From positions 79,439,785 through 79,503,784 of the forward strand of contig JALGQZ010000002.1 in the NCBI GenBank assembly GCA_023105745.1: DNA of 64,000 nucleotides, in the 5' to 3' direction. The position numbers and the translations under genes are program-made. The notes beneath the pieces were generated by a model. It saw only the letters and a program-made list of their open reading frames with translations. It did no database searches and was not told where the DNA came from. Numbering within the stretch: the stretch's first letter is position 1; each line of letters begins with the position of its first letter. Of this stretch, positions 22,362 to 35,300 are shown piece after piece. Source of the DNA: Austropuccinia psidii (Eukaryota > Basidiomycota > Pucciniomycetes > Pucciniales > Sphaerophragmiaceae).

Positions 22362-25300
22362 GGCTGAACCATTTTCAAGTGGCAGCAATAGAAATATATC
22401 AGAGCCAGTACAAAAATTGGTTCAGAGCAGCCAAAGAAGAGGAGTGGGAAATCTGCCCAAGCCTTTGGCAGGGGGCCATGAACTCCTACTTACACATCAA
22501 GAGCTTTCTGGGTCAGGAGAAGACCATAGAACTCTTAGGAGGTTGGAGCCCCCTGTCTTGCAAAGACAAGGTCAAAAAGATAAAGAATTGGTTGAAGAAC
22601 CAGAGTCTTTTATCCATAGACCAGAAGAAAGAATTGGAAATGACTCCAACTTTGGAGACAGAGGCACCAGTGGCATCTACCAGCTCCAAACCAGCTCCAG
22701 AAGCATCCAAGGACAAGCCCAAAGGACCTCAAAAGAAACAGAGAGGTCCCAAGAACCATCAAGGCAAGGGCAAAGGCAAAGCCAATTGGCACAGACCTTA
22801 CCCACAAGGGTACAGGATCCCCAGATTGGAGCCTTCAGCCGTGGACAGTGTCTTCAATATGGCCAGAACTCTTATGGAATTCACAGCCAAAGAGCAGGAA
22901 AGGATGAACAGGACTTTTCCACGCAAATAAATGATGTACATAGAAGTATTAGTGTAGAAATTGGCAAACTTGAGTCAAAGTTGAAGCAAATTACATTAGA
23001 CATCAATGATTTAAAGAAAAATGACAAGCAACATTCTGATTGGCATAAATTGACAACTGTCACCCTTGAGTCAATTAGCAATGCTTGTGAAAGAATTGAG
23101 AACCAATGTCAAAATAATGACACAGAGGATCTTTCCATCTTTAAAGTAAATGATAGACTTAAAACTCTTGAAGACCATGTCTTACAAATAGTTAAGAACA
23201 CCAATCAATTTGCTATACATTTAGCAAAAAGTGACAGTGAAAGGCAGAAATTGAAGAATGAAATAATTGCAAGTGTGGAGCAAATTCATAAGAATCATGA
23301 ACCACATATGCCAAGACATTCTACACCTTTGACTGAAGAAAAACTTTCTGTCAAAGAAAGTTTGACTCCATTCTTAGGAGAGAATGTTATTTCTGCAAAG
23401 GATATTCCCAAATTAGAAGAATGGCCAACATTCTCTGGTGAAGGAGAATACAACCATATTGAATTCATCAGGACTATTGATATGTTGCAAGAAGACTTTA
23501 ATATACCTGATGAAATCATAGTAGGAAAATTACATTGTTTGTTTACCAAGACTGCAAAGAAATGGTATTACAAGATGAGAATGGATCATGGAAGACATGA
23601 CTGGTCTTGGTGGAAATCTGAAGTGATTACCAAATGGGCCAATAATTCTTGGAGGTTTAAAATGGAGAATGCTTTTGAAAGTGCCATTTTTAACTCAGAA
23701 AAAGACAAACCACTTACTTGGTTCTTCAAACAAAAAGACAGATTATCTGCTTTACACCCAGATATGTCTGACACTATGATTAATATGAAAATATTAAGAA
23801 AATGTGGAGGAGAACTGGAACATGCTATCAAAAGCAGATGTGTGGAACCCTGTTCAACAGAGGACTACATTAATGCTATGGAAGATATCATTACCAGAAC
23901 AAGAATTGGTAAAACTTGGGTTAGAAACCCAATAGAGTCCAAAATAGTCTCAAAGATTCCTAGAGAGGAAAGAAGACCAGAAAGACCTGTCTTGAAGTGT
24001 CATAAATGTGGAAGTACTTCACATTTAGCCAACACTTGCCCTAAGAAGACAAAGATCAATGAAGTTCAAATCATTGAAGACATTCAGTGTACTGAAGAGA
24101 AAGAAGAGTCTGATCAAGATTCTGCAGTCTCTGAAGATACACCAGTAGAGGACTATCCCATTGAAAACATTTCAGCTTTCTTTGAGGTCACAGAAGTCCA
24201 TACCCACTTGCCACAGTACAGTGAGGATTGCTACAACCTGATCAATATCCAAGATGCCAGAATGTGTAAAACAAAACCTGCTAGAGGAAAGGGTTACACT
24301 GCTGGAGCATCCTGTATCACATCAGTTCTAATGGGTGATATTGAAGCCAAAGTAAATCTGGATACAGGGGCATTTTGCACTTGTATTGGCAAGGATTATC
24401 TCCAAATTATACTTCCTGAATGGAAAAACCATCTATTACCAATAGAAGGTGTACAGTTCAGTAGTGCCAGTAACAATATGTACCCCTTGGGCATATTGGA
24501 TACTAATATTGTATTCCCACATCCAGCAGGAAGTGTAAGAATGAAAACTGAGATTGTAGTAATGGATAATTGTACATCTCAGCATATCATTCTTGGAAAT
24601 GATTACTTGAATATTTATGGTATTGATATAAATAACCATAAAGACAGATATTTCACAATTGGAGATAACAAAAGGCAAAAATTTGCTTTCTCCAATATGC
24701 CAAAACAGATATCTGTAGTATCTTCTGTCAAAGATACTTACAAAGATGAATTTGTGTCTAAACAACTTGTTGACGCACAAATTAATCCATCATTGTCACC
24801 AAAGATGAGGAATGAACTTATTGATGTATTATATACATACAATAATGCATTTGCATCTGATAATGAACCATTAGGCGCTATAAGGGGACATGAAATTGAT
24901 ATTACTCTTAATATTGATAGACCATATCCTCCAGTACTTAGAAGACCAGCTTATCCAGCCAGTCCCAGAGCTAGAGAGGCCTTGGAAAAACATATCCAAG
25001 AGTTGATCCAACTTGGTGTGCTAAGGAAAGTAGGCCATAATGAGGAAGTTGAAGTGACAACACCTGTTATTATTGCATGGCATAATGATAAGTCAAGAAT
25101 GGTTGGAGATTTTAGAGCTTTGAATACCTACACAGTTCCAGATAGGTATCCAATCCCTAGGATCCAAGAAACCTTGACTCAATTGTCTAAAGCCAAGTAT
25201 ATAACATCAATGGATGCATTAAAAGGCTTCCATCAAAATGTTTTGACGCCTAAAGCTAGGAAATTACTTAGAATTATCACTCACTGTGGTATTTATGAGT

Positions 25301-27855
25301 ATCTTAGAATGCCATTTGGCATTAAAAATGCTCCATCTCATTATCAAAGAATGATGAATACCATCTTCCCCACAGAATTGTCTGAAGGATGGCTTATCAT
25401 TTATATTGATGATATTATTATATGTTCTGACTCATGGTCTTTGCACCTTGAAAGACTTGCAAGAGTACTTCATAAAGTTGCAGAAGTGAACATGAAAATT
25501 TCACTTAAGAAATGCAATTTTGGTTTTGAAGAACTCAAAGCATTAGGACATGTTGTTTCTGGTTTGAGCTTGGGTATTGACAAGAATAAAGTAGCAGCAG
25601 TGTTACTTAAGCCAATACCCCAGAATAAAAAAGAAATGATGTCTTTTCTTGGATTTGCTAGTTACTATAGGCAACACTTGAAAGATTTTGCAATTCTAGC
25701 CAAGTCACTTTATAGAATCTGTGATCAACAGACTGTATTTGAAATGACACAGGAAAGAATTAAAGCTTATGAGAAGATAAAGAAAGCCCTTACAGAAGCA
25801 CCTTTACTCCTCATGCCTGACTGGAATATTCCTTTTAAATTGTACATTGATGCATGTGGGGATGGATTAGGGGCAGCCCTACACCAAGTCCAAATTATTG
25901 ATGACAAACCTACAGAAGGACCAGTTTGTTATATCTCAAGACAAATCAAACCAACAGAAGCCAGATATGGTGCAAGCCAAATGGAGTGCTTATGTTTAGT
26001 ATGGGCACTTGAGAAATTACACTATTACCTTGATGGCAGTGTTTTTGAAGTGATAACTGACTGTAATGCCGTGAAATCACTTCTTAACATGAAAACTCCC
26101 AACAGACATATGTTGAGATGGCAAATAGCCATTCAAGAATATAGAGGAAACATGACTATAGTTCATAAAGCAGGAAACATTCACAAAAATGCTGATGGAC
26201 TTAGTAGATGGGCTTTAGCCAACACTCCTGATAACCCAGCTTATGTACCTTTGGAAGCTGAACCACAGATTCCAATTGAAGGGATTAACATAACTGATAT
26301 TGGGACTGAATTCTTTGAAGAGGTCAGAGAGTCTTATAAACAAGACAAGAATTGCCATATCTTGACTTCTTTATTGGATAAAGACTGCAAAGACACATCT
26401 TTGGTTAATACACTAGATGAAGTTTGGAAAAATTCCTATTCTGAAGGAAGATTTCACTTGTTTGATGGGATTATTTACCATAGAACAAAACATTCTTGTG
26501 TGATGACATTGTGTAGTAGATTGCTCATCAATACCATTCTTCATGAATGCCATGATAGCATTTACTCTGGACACCTATCAGAAGACAGAACACTTGAAAA
26601 GGTGAAGAACTGTGCATGGTGGCCATCTTGGAGAAAAGAAACCATTGAATATTGCCATACCTGTGATAGATGCCAAAAAGCAAACAGGAGTACAGGCAAG
26701 AAATTTGGATTAATGATCCATATTCAAGAACCAAAATCCCCTTGGGAAGTTGTTCACATGGATTGGGTCACAGCACTTCCTCCAAGTGGTGACAAAAGTT
26801 ATAATGCTTGTTTAGTCATTGTAGACAGATATAGCAAAACTCCCATATTCTTACCATGTCATAAAGATGACACTGCTATGGATACAGCTCTTCTTTTATG
26901 GAGTAGAGTTATTTCTCATACAGGGTTATTTAAGAATATCATAAGTGACAGAGACCCCAAGTTCACATCTGCACTTTGGACCAATCTTCATAGATTGTTT
27001 GGGACTAAGTTATCATTCTCTACAGCATATCACCCTCAAACAGATGGGCTAGCAGAGAGGATGATTCAAACTTTAGAAGACATGATCAGGAGATTTTGTG
27101 CTTATGGATTAGAATTTAAAGACTCAGATGGCTTTACCCATGACTGGTGCACTCTGATACCTGCATTAGAATTGGCATACAAGACATCAGTCCATTCTTC
27201 CACAGGACAAACTCCTGCTATGTTAGAAAAAGGATGGAATCCAAGACTCCCAGCAGACACACTGAGGAAAGACTTGATTGACATTCATCCTACAGCTTCC
27301 AGCTTCAAATTAATGCTTGATAAAGTAAAACACCATGCAAAACAAAGTATGGATGATGCTTTTGATTATGCAAAACAGAAGTGGGACAAGAGTCATAAAG
27401 TACCAGACTTCAAAGTAGGGGACTTAGTTCTAGTTTCAACCTTGAATTTTAATAATATCAAAGGCCCAAAGAAACTTAAAGATTCTTATGTAGGACCTTT
27501 TGTTATTGTTGCTTTACATGGAACCAATGCAGTTCAAGTGGAATTGAGTGGTGAATTGGAAAATAAACACCCCACATTTCCAGTCAGCTTGATAAAACCT
27601 TATCAACCAGCTGATAAAGAATTGTTTCCTTTAAGAAACCCAACTCCTTTAACTGTACCACCTGTGGAACAGAATGAAGACAGAAAGATAAAGAAAGTCA
27701 TTAAAGAAAGGAGACTTAGGGGTAAAAATCAAAGAGAATATCTTGTCAGATATAGAAATCCAGTACATGAAGATGAATGGATGGCAGAATCAGAAATACC
27801 TGACTCAGATAAACTCTTAAGAAGATTTAGACATGAAAGAAGGCCACAAGCCTGA
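22153..27855 (+). CDS. Element B Gag-Pol polyprotein (intact, chromodomain-type)
   Basis: One frame of about 1900 residues from ATG 22153 (context TTGACGTGAAA before it). Order: disordered N-terminus overlapping ORF2 (1-260); coiled-coil-rich segment (265-390); capsid (about 420-590; [13 protein letters not shown]); CCHC zinc knuckle [14 protein letters not shown] from about 616; aspartic protease with DTGA at 737; reverse transcriptase with YIDD at 1084-1087; RNase H with [12 protein letters not shown] near 1233; integrase HHCC finger, then catalytic D1537, D1599 and E1635 (35 residues between the last two, DD35E); and a C-terminal chromodomain (about 1845-1900; [12 protein letters not shown]), which in chromoviruses steers integration to marked chromatin. 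Gag and Pol are fused without a frameshift. Confidence 0.96.
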   Translation: MVHTRNGSNYSVQPDGCGQGRGKTKSRSAKSSTRKAHLEDARVAPHSPRSVPTDFDVNSEPELIYDNISRAEPFSSGSNRNISEPVQKLVQSSQRRGVGNLPKPLAGGHELLLTHQELSGSGEDHRTLRRLEPPVLQRQGQKDKELVEEPESFIHRPEERIGNDSNFGDRGTSGIYQLQTSSRSIQGQAQRTSKETERSQEPSRQGQRQSQLAQTLPTRVQDPQIGAFSRGQCLQYGQNSYGIHSQRAGKDEQDFSTQINDVHRSISVEIGKLESKLKQITLDINDLKKNDKQHSDWHKLTTVTLESISNACERIENQCQNNDTEDLSIFKVNDRLKTLEDHVLQIVKNTNQFAIHLAKSDSERQKLKNEIIASVEQIHKNHEPHMPRHSTPLTEEKLSVKESLTPFLGENVISAKDIPKLEEWPTFSGEGEYNHIEFIRTIDMLQEDFNIPDEIIVGKLHCLFTKTAKKWYYKMRMDHGRHDWSWWKSEVITKWANNSWRFKMENAFESAIFNSEKDKPLTWFFKQKDRLSALHPDMSDTMINMKILRKCGGELEHAIKSRCVEPCSTEDYINAMEDIITRTRIGKTWVRNPIESKIVSKIPREERRPERPVLKCHKCGSTSHLANTCPKKTKINEVQIIEDIQCTEEKEESDQDSAVSEDTPVEDYPIENISAFFEVTEVHTHLPQYSEDCYNLINIQDARMCKTKPARGKGYTAGASCITSVLMGDIEAKVNLDTGAFCTCIGKDYLQIILPEWKNHLLPIEGVQFSSASNNMYPLGILDTNIVFPHPAGSVRMKTEIVVMDNCTSQHIILGNDYLNIYGIDINNHKDRYFTIGDNKRQKFAFSNMPKQISVVSSVKDTYKDEFVSKQLVDAQINPSLSPKMRNELIDVLYTYNNAFASDNEPLGAIRGHEIDITLNIDRPYPPVLRRPAYPASPRAREALEKHIQELIQLGVLRKVGHNEEVEVTTPVIIAWHNDKSRMVGDFRALNTYTVPDRYPIPRIQETLTQLSKAKYITSMDALKGFHQNVLTPKARKLLRIITHCGIYEYLRMPFGIKNAPSHYQRMMNTIFPTELSEGWLIIYIDDIIICSDSWSLHLERLARVLHKVAEVNMKISLKKCNFGFEELKALGHVVSGLSLGIDKNKVAAVLLKPIPQNKKEMMSFLGFASYYRQHLKDFAILAKSLYRICDQQTVFEMTQERIKAYEKIKKALTEAPLLLMPDWNIPFKLYIDACGDGLGAALHQVQIIDDKPTEGPVCYISRQIKPTEARYGASQMECLCLVWALEKLHYYLDGSVFEVITDCNAVKSLLNMKTPNRHMLRWQIAIQEYRGNMTIVHKAGNIHKNADGLSRWALANTPDNPAYVPLEAEPQIPIEGINITDIGTEFFEEVRESYKQDKNCHILTSLLDKDCKDTSLVNTLDEVWKNSYSEGRFHLFDGIIYHRTKHSCVMTLCSRLLINTILHECHDSIYSGHLSEDRTLEKVKNCAWWPSWRKETIEYCHTCDRCQKANRSTGKKFGLMIHIQEPKSPWEVVHMDWVTALPPSGDKSYNACLVIVDRYSKTPIFLPCHKDDTAMDTALLLWSRVISHTGLFKNIISDRDPKFTSALWTNLHRLFGTKLSFSTAYHPQTDGLAERMIQTLEDMIRRFCAYGLEFKDSDGFTHDWCTLIPALELAYKTSVHSSTGQTPAMLEKGWNPRLPADTLRKDLIDIHPTASSFKLMLDKVKHHAKQSMDDAFDYAKQKWDKSHKVPDFKVGDLVLVSTLNFNNIKGPKKLKDSYVGPFVIVALHGTNAVQVELSGELENKHPTFPVSLIKPYQPADKELFPLRNPTPLTVPPVEQNEDRKIKKVIKERRLRGKNQREYLVRYRNPVHEDEWMAESEIPDSDKLLRRFRHERRPQA
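22362..22930 (+). CDS. Element B ORF2: overlapping accessory frame (exon 2)
   Basis: About 190 codons in the +1 frame relative to gag-pol, wholly inside gag. An in-frame ATG at 22346 would allow initiation without splicing. Composition: an N-terminal part rich in Trp and Leu ([35 protein letters not shown]), a basic Lys/Pro/Gln-rich middle (about residues 105-150) that could bind nucleic acid, and a conserved tail ([19 protein letters not shown]) ending FPRK. By eye about 60% of residues in the first 75 match element C, clearly more than in the gag frame covering the same bases, which implies selection on this frame. No family recognised; function unknown. Confidence 0.65.
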
Positions 27856-27985
27856 ATATGTCTATAAATGTGCTTTAAATTACTTGATCTGAGTAATGTG
27901 AAGAGGTTGGACAGTGGACATTAACCCCCTTTTGGGGCCTTATTCTTTTTATCACTAATAAAATTGTAGTACAATTTTATTTTTT
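27856..27985 (+). other. Element B 3' untranslated segment with hairpin
   Basis: Contains GAGGTTGGACAGTGGA followed by a CCCC(C)TTTTGGGG hairpin at 27925-27937. Element C has the same leading words and a different but also self-complementary hairpin. Confidence 0.55.
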
Positions 27986-27997
27986 GGTGGGAGGGAA
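27986..27997 (+). promoter_or_regulatory. Element B polypurine tract
   Basis: GGTGGGAGGGAA directly before the 3' LTR, preceded by a T run. Expected primer for plus-strand DNA synthesis. Confidence 0.85.
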
Positions 27998-29914
27998 TGT
28001 GAGCCTTGAGGTATATTTTACATACCCAAATAGGCCACAATTATCTTAAAAAGAAATTTTGAATTATGCAAAACTCATAAGTCATGCATATATCCAAAAT
28101 TCATCATTTTCAATTTCAGAAAAGATGAATAACTTTTTATTGAGTAAGTAAATCCATGGATTTAAGACCAGATTTGGATTCTACACAAAAATTCACCTAG
28201 GGTAGCTCCATAGAGTGAATAAGCTCAATTTAAGTATTTGAGGTGGTAAAATGGAAAATACTTCAATACCACATCATTAATACCACATAAAAGATCCGTG
28301 AAAATTTTTGTTTTTCTTGATTTTTAGCCAAAATAATGGGAAAGTGAGAAATCCCATGTTACATATACACTAAGAATAGTGTTATGCATGTTTTGAGCAC
28401 TTAATATCATGGTATTCTTACATGGACTTTTGGTACACCCATAGTGGATATCTCACTTTAAGCTTAAATTACTATTTTGATGTAAAAAATAGGCAAGGGG
28501 GACAAAAGACATCAAAGAGAGCCAGGGTACCCAACTTCTGAGGCCTCAGAGGCGTGGATAGCTCCAGAGCATGGATCCATGGCTCATCTTGGCCCAATTG
28601 GTAAACTAAAACTCTTTGGGAACTTGGTTACCAAGTTACAACTACTGTAAAACATCAGAAAATAGCAAATAACCTGCTATTTTGACGTGCCAAGGAGGTA
28701 ATGAGCTACTTACACTCCTGTAACCATGTCAATTACTAATGACTTTCCATGGATAAACCCCAAAAGAGTAATTAAAACCCTTTTGGGACTCATATTCATT
28801 GATTTACCTCATAGCAACCAGCAAAACACTGCTATTTGCAATTCTACGTAGAAATGAGGTAAAACCTTCAAAAATTCATTAAAAATACAATTCTTAATGA
28901 ATCTTTCTGAAACTTTCAGGACTAAAGGAGAACTGTATTATCTATGGTACAACCAAAAAGAATTACAGTTTTACTAGTAAAATTAAAAGTTTTACTTACA
29001 GTCCATTTTTGGATATTCTACGTGAAACACTGAATCTTCAAAAATTCACAGTAATTACAACCTGTGATGAAATTGGCAATAACATTGATAACTTTGAGAA
29101 ATCAATGATTATTTTAGAATAAAAGAAGATTTACAAGTGTTACTCCTTTTATTCTTAACCATATTGGGGTTGGTAGTCACGTAAAAGCATCAATTAAGTA
29201 ATTATGATAATCTTACATGACAACAGATGATGCAATCAATAATCCAAAAAGGTTTATTGTTTTCTCACTCACTGGTTTTTCAGTTTGCTCCATGGCACGC
29301 CTCTGTGAGCTGTTGTTGACTTAAAAGAAGCCTCTTCTTGCTGTTTTTTCATCATCATCTTATCAATTTATTAAATCTTTATTACCAACAAGTAAGTATT
29401 AGTTCAACTATTCTTAAGTGTTTTAATTCTTTCAGAATCAATCAGAAAGACGTGAAATCATAGAATCCAACTATATATTGTTGTAATACTGTTATAAATC
29501 ATTTTGATCCCTTAAATCCACAATTCCACGTCAAATTTCTCTACTTTTATTATCAATAAGTTCTTTGGAGTATTAGTGAGTCTTTTATCTTTAATTCTTA
29601 AAGTTTTTCTCTAGTAATAGTTTTCTTCAAGAATTATCTTTATAATTATTCTTGTAAAAGATAATTATATATTAAAATAATTTTATTATTTTAATAAAAG
29701 AAGTTTTTATTATTAAATTCTTCTTGTAATTGATTCTTGTAGACAATTACTGCTCACTGTTATAATCACTAGTAGTGTATAACACGTGAAAGAAATAATT
29801 TCATAATTATTTAATTGTGGTTATAATAATTTTTATTATTATATTTCATAAGAACAGACATAGTACTGTTGATTAATAGTAATATTATCATCAGTTTCAT
29901 AGTCACATCTTACA
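27998..29914 (+). repeat. Element B 3' LTR
   Basis: 1917 bp, same length as the 5' LTR with only about five differences seen by eye. Followed by the AAAAT target duplication. Confidence 0.96.
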
Positions 29915-29919
29915 AAAAT

Positions 29920-31540
29920 CTAAATTGAGAGAAGTAATAATTCCAATTAATATTTAGCTTCATTATATGAATATTAAATTTTCACATATTCATTTTCTAG
30001 AGGAGAACTATTAATTTCATAAAAATATTGCAAATAAATTTAAAAACCACTTCTTTTCTTACCATTTCATACCAATACTAGATTAATTACCACAGTGAGA
30101 ATTTATTATGGAGAATTATCATTTTAGTTTATGAAAAATATTCATTCAGCTGTAACATCTATTGGATAGCATAGATCTAAATGTAAATGGATATTGGAAT
30201 CAAAGCTCAAAAGAAGGTTTAGCACTCTAAAGAGTCTCAAGTCACAATTACATCAATTTAATGAGTTCTATAAATTTTTGGAGGCTTATCAAGACCATAT
30301 TAATCATATTTGGGCACAAATCTATCATTTTAACTCAAGAGAAACACACTTAATTTGAAAGCTTCCACTTTTATCAATGAAACATTGATAAAAATTAAAC
30401 CTTTATTATTGTTTCCAGAAAACATCTTGGATTGTATTTATAGCTATATAATGAAATAAAATTATGGTAAAGATTATCTGTTCCAAAAATCTCCTCTAAT
30501 TCATAAATTTAGAAGATCTGTTACATAATATATATTATTTCATCCTAAAATATTTCCTTCCAAGCATTCACCTCCACAATCTTTGGAAGTATTAATACAC
30601 TGAAAATTTCCAAAAATTTAAATTTTTACTTGGAATTGGTAAAATTAATAATTTATTTCAAAAGAATTATTTAAAATTTTCTTATAATTGAATAGAGTAA
30701 GTAATACCTGGGGAAGATACAACTCAAACTGTTCAGTCTCAAAAAAGGGATTTGGAAGAATATTTCTGATTTAGGTATCTCTTATGGATTATTTCCCAAT
30801 TCATTAGATGTAGGAGTTCTATTGAATATTTTGAAGCTACATTTTGAGATAAATTTAACTACATCTTATCAGTAAAATATGGTACTGAAAATCAATCCAA
30901 AATATCTTCATAGACTATTGATTTGGCCCATGTTTATAAAAAACATAAAACTTTACAAATTACAGATTTTAAACTCTTACATTCAAATTTTTTTCTAGTA
31001 ATCTGTCCAAAAATAGAATAGTTGAAGCTTAAAGGATGGCATTTAAATTTCTGAAATTTTTTCACTCTCAATCCTGTTTCAATAAATCAAAAAGTTTAAG
31101 CTCACCCAAGTTTTGAACCTTTGAATACATTTTGTGCAAAGCACCTTTAGATTAGCTGATTTGTTTCAATTTGAGAATGGGATATTCCCATTATTGTTTC
31201 CATATATCAAGTAATTATGTGATATGAACTGTTAATATTTATCAAAATACTTAATATAAATCATTAAGTTCTCTCTTCCAATTGAAGTCAAAGTATTATG
31301 CACTGATTTCTCAGAATATAATGGATACACCACCCAGTGATCCACAATTTTCTTCTTTTGTTCTTTGGATTAAACTTATATTGAACTTATTCGAAATTCT
31401 GCTCAAACCTTTGCCCAACCCACCTACACTGACTGGGATGGAATTTTGTTGGAGTAAGGCTAAGAAAAAATTAGATGGGGGAAGGTTTAATGATTCATTA
31501 TTCCTCTACACACCTTAATTATTAAGTTTCTGGAAGTATC
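29920..31540. other. AT-rich stretch with possible eroded coding relics
   Basis: No intact gene. Around 30190-30370 and 30370-30540 the plus strand holds runs of 40-60 codons with protein-like composition (for example KSLKSQLHQFNEFYKFLEA) broken by stops. They could be the remains of an old retroelement gag, but I cannot assign a family. The frame at 31282-31518 is not recognised. Confidence 0.35.
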
Positions 31541-32396
31541 TTTTTTTGTTTTTTTTAATAATTTTTTTTTGATTTTTTTTTTTGATTTTTTTTTTTGATT
31601 TTTTTTTTTGATTTTTTTTTTTGATTTTTTTTTTGATTTTTTTTTTTGATTTTTTTTTTGATTTTTTTTTTGATTTTTTTTTTGATTCTTTTTTTGATTT
31701 TTTTTTTGATTTTTTTTTGATTTTTTTTTGATTTTTTTTTTGATTTTTTTTTTTTGATTTTTTTTTTGATTTTTTTATATATTTTTTTTTGGATTTTTTT
31801 TTGATTTTTTTGTTGATTTTTTGTTTGATTTTTTTTTTTTAATATTTTTTTTGATTTTTTTTTTTGATTTTTTTTTTGATTTTTTTTTTGATTTTTTTTT
31901 TGATTTTTTTTTTGATTTTTTTTTTGATTTTTTGTTTGATTTTTTTTTTGATTTTTTTTTTGATTTTTTTTTTGATTTTTTTTTTTGATTTTTTTTTTTT
32001 GATTTTTTTGTTGTCTTTTTGTTTGATTTTTTTTTTGATTTTTCTTTTGATTTTTTTTTTTGATTTTTTTTTTGATTTTTTTTTTGATTTTTTTTTTGAT
32101 TTTTTTTTTGATTTTTTTTTTGATTTTTTTTTTGATTTTTTTTTTGATTTTTTTTTTGATTTTTTTTTTGATTTTTTTTTTGATTTTTTTTTTTGATTTT
32201 TTTTTTGATTTTTTTTTTGATTTTTTTTTGATTTTTTTTTTTTTGATTTTTTTTTTTTGATTTTTTTTTGATTTTTTTTTTTAATTTTTTTTTTTTGATT
32301 TTTTTTTTTGATTTTTTTTTTGGTTTTTTTTTTTTGATTTTTTTTGATTCTTTTTTCATTTTTTTTTTGATTTTTTTGATTTTTTGATTTTGATGT
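31541..32396. repeat. T-rich minisatellite, (GATTTTTTTTT)n-type
   Basis: About 850 bp of 9-13-bp units consisting of GA followed by a run of T, with occasional variants (GTT, AATA, GTCTTT). Open Lys/Ser-rich and Phe/Ile-rich frames across it are by-products of the repeat. It is strongly strand-asymmetric. Confidence 0.95.
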
Positions 32397-35300
32397 ATTT
32401 TTCATCTTTTTAATTTTGTTTCATGCAATCCTTCTTTTTTAACTTTTGATTCTTTGTAATTATTTGTGTTTTTGTGTTTTTTTCAATTTTTATTATTTTT
32501 GCTTTGGAGGGGTGTGAATGATCCTTTGGTATTTTTTTGCACTAGCAATATTCCAAACAAATAAGAAAACAGAACTCCAAATTAAGTGCTTTTGCAGTGA
32601 TTTGGGGTTCTCAAACCCCTCTAGAAAAAAAAATATTCCAAAATTTAAAAAATGAAAAAATCCAAAAAACATAGAAAATTGCTCAAAAAATCCAAAAAAT
32701 CAACAGATCAAAGATAAAACAAAATGAAATTTAAGAAAGAAAAAGATAGAAATTTTTTTTAAAAAAAAGTAAAAATAAAAACTTCCAAAAAAATAAAGAA
32801 AATTTTTTCCAATGCTTCAACACACAAAATAACTTAAAATTGAAAAAAACACCAAAAATTCAAAAAATAATTGGAGAAAATAATGTTATTCTGGTCTTAA
32901 ACAGAAATAAAATTTGATGATGTTTTCAATGTTCGTAAGCTTGAAAATAATATTGAATAAAAAAAATTAAAATAGGTAATTAACTTTTGGGCACTATGTA
33001 TCTCACCTCAAACATAAAGGAGGTCAAAACAACATAGAATAAATGTAAAGCTACAATGCTCCCATTTTTTCAATTGTAAGTTTAGAACATTTTCCAAATG
33101 AAACAAAGAAAGTGTGACATTTGGAATTTTTTTTTCACACAATTCAACAATAAAAGAACAAATTTCAGGAAAATTTGATAATGACTGAAATGATTTATTC
33201 CAAGAGTGAAAAACTAAATATGCAAGGTATTTTAAATGGAAAAAACCCTTTATAATTAGTCTTTTTAATTATGTGGTGATAATATTATGAGCTTATGGGT
33301 ATTAACTTGATAAAGACACAATTATTCCTGTATTTTGAATGTATTAAAGAATCAAGACAAAATGAAACATATTTGAAGATAACAATACTAACTCTTCTTT
33401 ATATGAATTATGAGCTAATCTTTGGTTTCTTGAAGCTTCTGAAAAAAATCATTTGAAAATGAATCTGTTATATAAGTGGGGAATAACAAAAGTATGATAT
33501 ATGAATCAAAAATGGACGCAAACCCCTGTATAGCCTCCTTAAACAGTGTGTAAAGCTACCTAAATGAACAATACAAAAGCTATGTGGTGGATAATCAACT
33601 GAGAAGCTTTCTACTTTTGTATGAAGTCTTTTATACATTGAGGATTTAAATTAAGAAAAAATTTATAAATAAATAGTTTAAAGTGATGGGAACCTGTTAC
33701 ATGGGTCAGCCATTGTAAGTTTGAAAGAAATTGAATCCCTTTAGAATTAGCTAGCATATTTCTGTGAAAGAAGTGTAGTTCCCTCTAAAGAATAATTCCC
33801 ATTCAGTGATTGATTGTGTTTATGAATGGTGTATATTTAATGTATTAGTTAACAAAGAAATTGAAATGGTAAATATTTAATATTACATTTTAATTGAGTA
33901 AAGGTCTTAACGCCCAAATGTGTGGCCAAAAGTATCTGAAAAAATATTTCAAGGTTAGAACCCAGGTTGGAAGAAAGTTAGACCTGGGTTGAACCTTCTA
34001 TCCCTGCTTATGGGGTTAGCCTTTTTTCATGGTATCTATTACATGCCCCATCCAACCCAGCTGAAAATAATAATTCTTAATAGGAAGGGTCTCACAGCTC
34101 ATTTTATTGGGAGGAATTATTTCAGAAAAGTTATTGTTAGGTATTGGTACTTTTTTCCATGAATCATATGAAAACTCCTCTCCCACATTTATAAAATATT
34201 ATTTTTGTATCTATTTAATCCACTTCTATATTTCTCATCATTGAATTTGAAATTAGGGATAATGGGTATGACTTGTTTATGAAATATTACCCCTTCTCTT
34301 ACATCATTTTGGGTATTATATTCAAAATATTGGAGCTGTGGATAGCAGTTTTCAGATGAAGTGAAATTTTTGTTCCTTAATTTTATTTTATCTCACCAAA
34401 AGATCTTTCAGAGCTCTCTAAAGAGCTTGAGATCAATCCTTAGTAATTAACATAGCAGAGCCAAATTTTTCACATGAAATTCCACCAGCTAAAACAAATC
34501 CAAAATTTGATTTATTTTTAAGTTGATTTCCTTGAAATTTCTGGTGCATATGGGAAGAAAGGCTATAATATTTCCTATAACAAGTTATTTCCAATTTTCT
34601 GAGCTTAAACTGTTTTTTGGTGGTGTTTAATAGAGAAAAAAAATCATTTCAAAATAAAAGGTAGCTTGAATAATTGCACCCCTTTTGTTTGTTAGTAGAT
34701 AGCCAATACAGCAATAATTCTGTGAGATATATGTGCTCTATTATGATATTATGTAATTAAATAATCTATAATTTGTAATCCACTATTAATATTGAATGTA
34801 AAATGATCTCTATCATATTTTATAGATGTAAGATTATGATCTTAAAAGACTTACAAGAATCATAAACAATCTGATTAATCTAAGGTAAAATCAATATATC
34901 TTTTTCAAAAATGGTATAAATATTTTAAGTCTTTTCCTTGGGCCCAATTTTAAAACTAAGAGATTTTACACATTGAACTAAAATAATGAAAGATGAAAAG
35001 CCTCATGATGGTGGAAACTGAAAGTTTTAATAAAATTTGGTTATTTTTTGAATTATAATTTATTATTAGATGAAAAGTGTCTCCTGAATTTCTTCTTCAT
35101 AGCTGGTAATTTACCTCAAAGACTCTGAATGGAAAGTATGCATAAATTACTCAATATTTCCCTATCTCTTATGCCTTGGAAGCCCATGATTGAGAAATTA
35201 AGAAATAATCAAGTCTAAATAGATGGAATATAATATTGAGTGTTGTATAGATTTTTTATTTGTTTTTATTCTCTATATGTACTTTAAAAGAAAGAATAGT

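Larger units (their letters stand above)
19638..29914 (+). mobile_element. Element B: complete, apparently intact Ty3/Gypsy chromovirus
   Basis: A 10,277-bp LTR retrotransposon. LTRs are at 19638-21554 and 27998-29914, both exactly 1917 bp, starting TG and ending CA. The 5-bp target duplication AAAAT is at 19633-19637 and 29915-29919. PBS, leader exon, overlapping ORF2, uninterrupted gag-pol and PPT are all present in the expected order. By eye I count about five substitutions between the LTRs, so the insertion is recent. It has everything expected of an autonomous copy. It belongs to a different family from A and C: its LTR is shorter and distinct. Confidence 0.97.

Noticed and set aside
22900..22935. 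Programmed frameshift from ORF2 back into gag-pol
   Set aside because: No slippery heptamer is shared by B and C at the ORF2 end, and gag-pol has its own ATG.
24436..24780. Minus-strand 114-codon frame inside element B pol
   Set aside because: Antisense to protease and linker codons; no equivalent open frame of similar length was seen in element C.
31775..32405. Long Lys/Ser-rich and Phe/Ile-rich open frames
   Set aside because: They are translations of the T-rich minisatellite; unit length alone keeps them open and they have no protein-like complexity.
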